Shown piece by piece: positions 57,101 to 64,000 of a DNA stretch of 64,000 bases. Origin of the DNA: Lytechinus variegatus (lineage: Eukaryota > Echinodermata > Echinoidea > Temnopleuroida > Toxopneustidae); assembly GCF_018143015.1 (NCBI RefSeq), contig NC_054743.1:38954922-39018921 (forward strand), written 5' to 3'. A program made the position numbers and the translations under genes. Position 1 is the first letter of the stretch, and each line of letters opens with the position of its first letter. The notes under the pieces are model-generated. The model saw nothing but the letters and a program-made list of their open reading frames with translations, was not told where the DNA came from and searched no databases.

Positions 57101-60100
57101 GCCTGTGCCCCCCCTTTTTCGAGGCACAATTAAAATTTGTAATGAAAAAAAAAAGCCAGAAGTGTGCCCCCCTTTGAAAATGAAGACCTTAGAAGACCTT
57201 TTTTTGCTTTCACAGACAAAATTCACTTAATTTTTGGTTGAAACCCTTTTTTTTTTGCTTGTCAAATTTTTCCTCGGGAAAATGTGCCCCCCCCCCCTTT
57301 CGAAAAATCCTGGATCCTCCCCTGTTTGTGGTCATTTTAAAGGAGAGGTGGAAAGGAGGATACTGATTGGGAAATAGAGACAGGAAGAAATAGAGACAAG
57401 GAGCAATTTATCAAATTACATGGATGAATTTGTTGAACTGGCTGGTAGTTAAAAGACAAATTGACCATTTGCAAGATGCAAGGCACATATCTCAGAAGTA
57501 AAGCAGCTTTCAAGAAATGTCCATTCCTTTCTATATATACGAGTATTTGAAACCAATTGGAAAGTCATTATCGGCTTTTCATTTTTTCATCCCTTAGCAT
57601 CAGAAACTGGAAGGTCATAGGATGCAAAAATCTCCTGCTGTTCCCACCCCTTACCAGAGCTGCCAAGTAGTACTGATTTTCCGTATTTAGTACTGAAAAT
57701 AGAGAAGAATACTGATGATTTCATGCAAAATACTGATTTCTTAAGTTTCAGTTTATGTGTCGTCCTATGGTATTCCTGTGAAAAACCTAATTTCCTCACA
57801 AAAATACTGATTTTCAGCCTTGAAAATACTGAAATGTTCTTGTTCAGGTTGGCAGCTCTGCCTTACTGTCCTGTTATACCTCCTGAGCTTTACCTAAACT
57901 TTGAATGAACTTTTTGAAATATTCGTTCATGCTTTGTATATTTTTTTTTATAATGTTATGGTGATATTATTTCTCATTAAGTATTGCTTTTTTATCTTTT
58001 CCTGTGATTTTATCTGTATAAGTATGTAAATTTCAGCTCATGCTGGAAACCAGTCTTGAAACAAAATACCATTATCATTATTATTTTATACTTTCAATAT
58101 ATTACAACTTGTACTCATATATGTTATTCTTTGAATTTACAGATTGGTGCACAGAGAGGTATGATGGGAACAGCTGCTGGGGTGAGTAATGTCTTTTCAG
58201 TCCTTCAGCACTAGTCCATGATGCACTAAAGATTTACACATGATCAAGCAATAATGAAAGCCAAATATCTATTTTAATAATGCTCATGTCCATCTGATAT
58301 ACAATTTCCTTATAGTAATAGTACTCCTGTTTCTCGAGGTTCCACAGCTCTTGCCCCTTGCTCTGAGCATGGCTACTAAAATGGACTTTCAAAGAATAAT
58401 TTCCTGTCAAGTACCATTGCCTCGCCTTCATCCATTGTGACAAAGATTTCTTTGTAAATCATAATAGAATACCTTGGAAAGATCTAAACCAAGTTGACAA
58501 ATGGGTCACATGGTCTAGTGGTCAGAGCAATGGACTCATGATTTAAAGGTTGTGAGCTCTACCATATTCTCCACTTTCATAAAATGACTCAAGAGTAATT
58601 TCTGTAGTCTATTACATGTAGTTCCGCCACAATGCATGATTGACTTAGATTTAAAATTTGTTTCCTATGTAATCTGTGATACCAGCTTGGCATTATACCA
58701 GCAAAAAAAGTTGTTCTGCCAAGTTCCTAAATAAGAACTATCTCATAGATCAAATTTGTTATGTTAGGTGCTTTCATCCATTGTTAAATGTTTGAAATTT
58801 ACAAAAATTTCCACCTATTTGTTAACAGAGTCGTCTTAAAACTGGTCTTACATCGTCAATGGGAGCTAGGCCTATTACAGGGATGGCACCTCAGGTAAGT
58901 TTCAAATGTAATTTTTGAAAAGATCCTTATAGATCCTAGGTCGTGAAGGTTGGAATTGAATGAAGATAAAAGGGAAGGATAAAATGTAAAATTGAAATGT
59001 GATGATGATGAGGAGGATGATGATGATGATGGTGGTGGTGGTATTGTTGATGATAGTGATGATAATGGTGATGATGATGATGATAATGATGATAATACTT
59101 TATAGGGTTATGATGGTGATGATGATGGTCTGAAACTCAAATACAATAAAAATGTTAGAGTAAATGTATGTGTACAGACAAAAGAAAAACCACATTGCTG
59201 ATCTTAAGAGCAACTGTTCAGTAGTAAGAACTCGAGTAAAGATGCTGATATAATAACATTGATAAAAAATGATAATGAAAATAATTATATGAACACCAAT
59301 TGATATGGAATTCATTACTTGATTTTCTTTCCATTTCTCTTCAGGATGGCAATGTTGCTCGGCCAATGACCGCTGTCAAAGCTGCGGGATACTCATCAAC
59401 TGGCAGAGGTAAATACAATATTCTTTTAAATACTTTGGGTACCACTATTCCTTTTAATTTTTTTTTTTTCCCAAAATATATGTATTGCAGGTTGTCATGG
59501 TAAATGTTTTCCTTAATCATTGGCTTAAATTACTGATACACTGTAGATGGACTATAAAAGTTGAGCTTACCTGACATAATTTGTCTATCTGTTCTCATTC
59601 CTTTTCCTCCCCCCTGTTCACTGTTATCCAGGACAAGCATTTGACCCATTAGGTCAGTCATCGAAAGGACCAGCGCCCCCATTAGAGACCAAGAATGAAG
59701 ACTCGTGAGTGTCCTAAAGTATTTCTTTTAACGATCATAGTTAAGCCTTTATCCATCCTTTTGTTTTTGTTTTTTAATAACTTGCATGGTTTGAATTGAA
59801 AAATGGAGGGTTAAGTATGAAAGGTCTGTCGTATAAAAGCTGAATATCAGTCAGAGTAATGGATGCTTAATTTACTCGGTACCCAGAAGCAAGGTAAATG
59901 AGTTATCCCTAAAAAGACTGGGCTATTCCGAAACCTAAGAAGTCAGGGGAAGGAATCATCTTGGACCCCTACAATCTTGGCAATTGACTGGGCTATTTTG
60001 CCGAAAAGTTTATTGTTATCAAATATCAATTTACCATGATGTTTCAGTTGATGCTTTCTCTAAGGGATTTTGTGATGAAGATTAATGCCTTACTATAAAC

Positions 60101-63100
60101 AGATCTTGGCTCATCAATCTTGAATCACCAGGTCCAAACGAAGATTCTCTGTCAACTAAGCTTTCACCTTGTTTACATTTCCACTCTCTGGCCCGTATTT
60201 TGCACTCAGGTTTAAATTAAACCCCAGTTCAAAGTTATTTAACTATATTGTGCCAATTGGAGCACATTCAATTTATTTTCTCATTTGACACTCAAATTGT
60301 TCATAATTTTCTGTGAATGATAAACTGAAGTATTTTTCTTCATTATGAAAGCAAAAGGAAACAAAATAGTAAACATAAGAAATATACAATATAAACATTA
60401 TTTTTTAATTTTCGGCTCCCTATAATTTTAGCACAGAGTTAGACCATGGTCTAAGTTAAACCTGACTTCAGAATATGGGCCATTGTGTATTTTGGGGATT
60501 TTACAGATTATCATTCCTTTGAATTTCTTTATCCCATGATCAGTGCTGAAGAGAAAGTAAAACAGCTTGAGAAGCAAGTGAATGATCTGATAGAAGAAAG
60601 CTGCTTTGCTCACAGTAGAGGAGAATTTACTCTGGTAAGAATAGGGAATTTGTTGATACATATTGATCATAGGCAAAAATCAGTAATGATGATTTGCTGG
60701 GTTGTATTTTCAGTTGCACTGTCACTAACTCACTATAAAAACTTGCTCGTAGAGCATAAAGCTGTTTGCGTATTCTCACCCAACTGGTTACTCGGTTTTA
60801 TTTGCATCTGAATAGATACTCAGAAATGCATATAGGCTTAATCTTGATTGCAAACATTCAATAATTTTTCAAGTTCTATTACTTTGGCTGTTTATGTCAC
60901 AGATGAGAATACAATGTATGAAAATAAAATAACCTGTGTTTCATGAAAGTTGTCAGAATTGACAATGTCAGTCAAAATCTCAGTTTTTGATGTGCTGATA
61001 TGCACCAGTCTCTGATTGTTATTTTGCTAACTGTCAGAGAATGACAAAATGTCAGAGATGGCACAATTTCAGTTTCTTGAAATTGTGCCCATCCAAGAAA
61101 GAACTCTAACAGTCTTAAAGTACAAGGTAATAGATTATGAAATTAAGTTTTGAATGAAATCACCTTAATTTATTCCTAGTTATTTATATGTTTAATTAAT
61201 TTTATTGCATAGGCTCTTGATAAGGCAAAGGAGGCTGGACGGCAGGAGAGGAGACTAGGATCGGTCAGAGATCAACTCAGTAACAACGAACAGGTCAACC
61301 TTGACTTGACCTACTCGGTGAGTATATTCTACATTGTTTCCATAAAAACCTATTCGTTTCAAATAATGTTGAATAGACTGATATATTAACAACATTTCCT
61401 TTGTCTGCATGCAATTGCTCTTCACATGAATACACTGGTTGATATTCTCTTAGCATTGATAAAGTAAATTCTAGGTTAATTTACACCACTTTATGTAATG
61501 TCTGTTGCCAACTCAGATTATTTCAATCCTGCAATGATAATATAATTTTTCGGGGGGGGGGGGGAGGGATGAAGTGAGAAGAGAAAATATAATTATAAGA
61601 TGAATTTCAATTAATTTTTTGGTACATTTTATATTTCATGAAAATATAATTTGTTAGAGCAAACTTAAAGAATTTCTTTTTTTATTAGGTCAACTTCGGA
61701 GAATGCCGCCCTCTGCCTAAAATACATGTGGAAGCCACCTTAAGTAATAACAGAAGAAATGAAAAGAAAAATGAGTGGTCCAGTTAACAAACAAATGAAT
61801 GTTTTCTTCAATAATGACTAGTAACTGTTTTCAAACTGTTATCTCACTGCTTATCTGTATTCATATGTATGCTCTTGTCTTGGAAAATGTATATATTTTT
61901 TTGTTTTGTAGTAATCTTTATTATTCATTCAAATAAAATTAAATAATAAAGAATAGATCAGACAAAAATGATAATTGCAGCTGTGAATACACAAATCAAA
62001 TTACACTGTCATAAACATAGACAAATTGTATCAGAACAGAGACATAAACCAAAATCATGCAAAAATAACATTTCAACAACTAGTGTATGCAGCTAAAGTA
62101 ATTAAAAAAAAAAGACGTAACCTAAAAGCTACACAAACTGAAAGAATGAATGAATGTATAAATGTGTATGGAAATCATCAATACATGCATGTTATCATGT
62201 CATACCTTTCCTCCCATTTGATTTAATGATAATTTTGACTTTTTCATTTGAAGTAATTATTTATTTTCAAATATTTTTCACTTCATATTTTCAGGTCTTA
62301 TTCAATTTAGCCAATCAGTATGAAGCTAATGAGATGTTTACAGAAGCCCTCACTACCTACCAAGTCATCGTGAAGAATAAGATGTTTTCAAATGCAGGTA
62401 AGTGAACATAGGGCTGATTAATCGAAGGCTATGGATAACATATGTACTGGCTTCAATTACTGTGTTATTGGTGTCTATCTTTTTTAAGTGCAATTTTTAG
62501 ATTTTCACATTTGTTTTATATTAGAGAAATGGGCCACATAGCATAGATAGTTGCCCCCAACAACAAAAAGAAAGACATTTGAAAACTGATCATGAAGAAG
62601 TATTGTTCACTAAAGTAAGAAATCTGGTTTACTAGACTTAGTTAAAATCTGGGATTAGGTTTCATTAATTACTGAACGTATTTGACATAGTTACAGCAGT
62701 CAATGAGATGCCATGATTTCATCAGATGTGAAAAGTTGCCATAATTTAATAAAATATTAATAAAATATCTGACCGAGAAATTGGTGATAATATCAAAATT
62801 ATCATCATGTGAAAATATACTATAGAAGTTTTATTCCTCATCGAACATAAAAAATTCTTGGTAGTTCAGTGAAATTTTAAAGGGAGTGAAGTCCAATAAT
62901 ATCACTGATACACAATCTGACCAATGGTATATTGTCCAAACTAATGCAATATTAGTATTGATCAGTGTGGAGTCTGTTTCATTGATGTAATCGTAGCTTT
63001 GTGGATTTTAATCGTATGCTCTACTTTCCCTGTCAGGTCGTTTGAAGGTGAACATGGGTAACATCTACTACAAGCAACGAAACTACCCCAAGGCTATCAA

Positions 63101-63909
63101 GTATTACCGTATGGCCCTTGATCAAGTCCCCAATACCCACAAGAGATTAAAGTAAGTTTACTAACTTCTGGGGCCCATTTCTTAATCCTGCTGTGATAAT
63201 GAATTCCCAATAACAGTTAAGAATTACTGAAATCCTTTAATCTGATTAACTGATATTAAACTTGTTGTAGAAATTGTGCATTTGTTATTGTAACAAGTCT
63301 TTATGGAACAGGACACTGGCATGGATATGTCTTTATATCATGACATTTGTCAAAATAACTATAATAATCATAAGGTGAAAGAAATCAGAGGATACTTGAA
63401 TTATTTATTTACTTTCATTTTTTGGATGTTTGCAGAATAGATTATTTTGTTTGATATATATGACCAAAGTTATCTATTTCACCTTTTTAAAGTGAACTTG
63501 ACATGGACGCTCATAAGGTGTAACCTTACTTCAGCTAAACTGTGATTACATACTGATTTTGGCTAACTTCTATGAATTTATAGTTTGTTAGAACAAGTGA
63601 CAAATACTTCATATGCGTCTACATCTCTCTTGCCCCCTCCCCCCTTCACCTATTCCCACCCACCTCCCTCTGTCCAGGATGAAGATAATGCAGAACATCG
63701 CCAACGTTTTCGTCAAGATGGGCCAGTACTCCGACGCGATCACCTCCCTAGAGCACATCATGGCAGAGAAGTCGGATCACTCTACAGCGTTTCATCTCAT
63801 CCTCTGTTACTACGCAACAGGAGACAGAGATAAGATGAAGAAGACCTTCCAGAGGCTCCTTGGAGTCGAGATGAACCTAGAGGACGAGGACAAATACCTG
63901 CCGCATCCT
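54121..63909 (+). CDS. IFT88: IFT88: intraflagellar transport 88 TPR protein, N-terminal 356 residues (12 exons; continues beyond window)
   Basis: Core IFT-B subunit needed to build cilia (Polaris/Tg737 family). Exons: 54121-54210, 54780-54845, 55732-55755, 58143-58181, 58829-58894, 59345-59408, 59632-59704, 60544-60634, 61213-61317, 62295-62397, 63037-63151, 63678-63909, the last closed by donor GTAAGT. They sum to 1068 nt in consistent phase. Residues 1-30 contain the acidic SGYNEYNPFFD start typical of IFT88; then a Gly/Arg/Thr-rich linker with ARPITG and RPMTAVKAAGY repeats, an EEKVKQLEKQVNDLIEESC helix, and TPR repeats from about residue 240 (LFNLANQYEANEMFTEAL, NMGNIYYKQRNYPKAIKYY, MGQYSDAITSLEHI, DRDKMKKTFQRL). 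Vertebrate IFT88 has about 825-833 residues, so over half lies to the right. A pyrimidine-rich acceptor at 54094-54095 implies an upstream 5' UTR exon. Confidence 0.95.
55732..55755 (+). CDS. IFT88: IFT88 exon 3: 24-nt microexon
   Basis: The microexon encodes MTAARQPQ between an acceptor at 55730-55731 and donor GTGAGA. It is phase 0 on both sides, so skipping keeps frame. It is placed by matching the start of the vertebrate linker (ITAK-type sequence) and by the splice sites; no other in-phase candidate was found between the neighbours at 54845 and 58143. Confidence 0.65.
55968..57033. mobile_element. CAGAGCTGCC MITE, 6-bp target duplication, interrupted by a TA element
   Basis: Ends CAGAGCTGCC (55968) and GGCAGCTCTG (to 57033), flanked by CATAAG on both sides (55962-55967, 57034-57039). 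The interior is full of AATACTGATTT-type repeats. Removing the insertion at 55986-56842 plus one TA leaves 207 nt, matching the 206-nt copy at 57655-57860. It lies in IFT88 intron 3. Confidence 0.88.
55986..56842. mobile_element. 857-bp TA-flanked element with scattered GGGGTAAGTTGAGCC motifs
   Basis: Ends GGGGAAGGCGGGGTAAGTTG and its inverse; TA at 55984-55985 and 56843-56844. The motif GGGGYAAGTTGAGCC or its inverse recurs about eight times (near 55994, 56011, 56355, 56382, 56600, 56622, 56642, 56822). No transposase. TA targets suggest Tc1/mariner-type mobilisation. It is inserted in the CAGAGCTGCC MITE. Confidence 0.87.
57058..57322. mobile_element. G-run/C-run MITE (GGCAGATCCAGGGG type)
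   Basis: Starts CTGGCAGATCCAGGGGGG and ends TTTCGAAAAATCCTGGATCC then TCCCCTG; the ends are imperfect inverse copies. The interior has GTGCCCCCC blocks. Similar scraps are at 3390, 35410, 36660 and 47420-47560. Confidence 0.65.
57655..57860. mobile_element. CAGAGCTGCC MITE, uninterrupted 206-bp copy
   Basis: Ends CAGAGCTGCC and GGCAGCTCTG, flanked by CCTTAC on both sides (57649-57654, 57861-57866), a perfect 6-bp target duplication. It is the empty-site reference for the copy at 55968-57033. Confidence 0.88.
58504..58740 (+). mobile_element. Second-family tRNA-derived SINE, diverged
   Basis: Head CACATGGTCTAGTGGTCAGAGC; the B-box region is degraded (AAAGGTTGTGAGCTCT). The body GATACCAGCTTGGCATTATACC is shared with 27312 and 39243. 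It lies in IFT88 intron 4. Confidence 0.7.
58990..59130. repeat. GAT-rich trinucleotide microsatellite
   Basis: Imperfect (GAT)n/(GGT)n in IFT88 intron 5, the complement of the type seen in FBXO3 intron 3. Confidence 0.9.
60190..60482. mobile_element. GGCCCGTATTTTGCACTC MITE copy
   Basis: Same family as 38270-38580, with GACCATGGTCTAAGTTAAAC near the right end and CAGAATATGGGCC closing it. It ends about 60 nt before IFT88 exon 8; flanks do not show a clear duplication. Confidence 0.72.
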
Positions 63910-64000
63910 GTAAGTCGTCACTCAGTTTCTTTTCTTGCGACTACCTTGGGATTTTCCTTCCTTTTTCTCCATTTCTTTCTTGTTCGCCTTTATCTGCTGT

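Overview
This is a gene-poor, intron-rich, AT-rich window of animal nuclear DNA. Spliceosomal introns, tRNA-derived SINEs, many foldback (MITE-like) elements and three conserved metazoan genes all point that way. The MITE families and gene style resemble a sea urchin or other echinoderm; the species assignment is inference, not something read directly.

Layout. (1) 412-25812, plus strand: a complete SHPRH gene (SNF2 helicase with PHD and RING fingers, an E3 ubiquitin ligase of DNA damage tolerance). I can thread 26 coding exons through GT/AG sites with consistent phases to an 1858-residue protein. (2) 25813-33912: intergenic space holding SHPRH 3' sequence, several repeats, a 1.34-kb inverted-repeat element, and remains of transposon-type proteins (a frameshifted Myb/SANT-like domain and a zinc-finger exon). 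(3) 33913-43732, minus strand: a complete FBXO3 gene (F-box, SMI1/KNR4, ApaG and an acidic tail; 10 coding exons, 420 residues), tail-to-tail with SHPRH. (4) 43733-54120: the divergent interval between FBXO3 and IFT88, crowded with nested transposable elements, with one GC-rich patch at 46780-46860. (5) 54121 to the window end, plus strand: the first 12 coding exons (356 residues) of IFT88, an intraflagellar-transport TPR protein; the gene continues beyond the window.

The three genes are not a functional cluster: SHPRH acts in the nucleus, FBXO3 is an SCF substrate receptor, and IFT88 is ciliary. The unusual content is in the non-coding part. At least ten families of short inverted-repeat elements are present, some with clear target-site duplications (TA, TTAA, 3, 4 and 6 bp). 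Two nests can be resolved by comparing copies or arms inside the window. Four unrelated elements share one architecture: a short motif scattered many times in both orientations along the element. In the genes, the standouts are a SHPRH apparently lacking the linker-histone domain, and two partial exon duplications inside SHPRH introns, one of which is flanked by usable splice sites and keeps frame.
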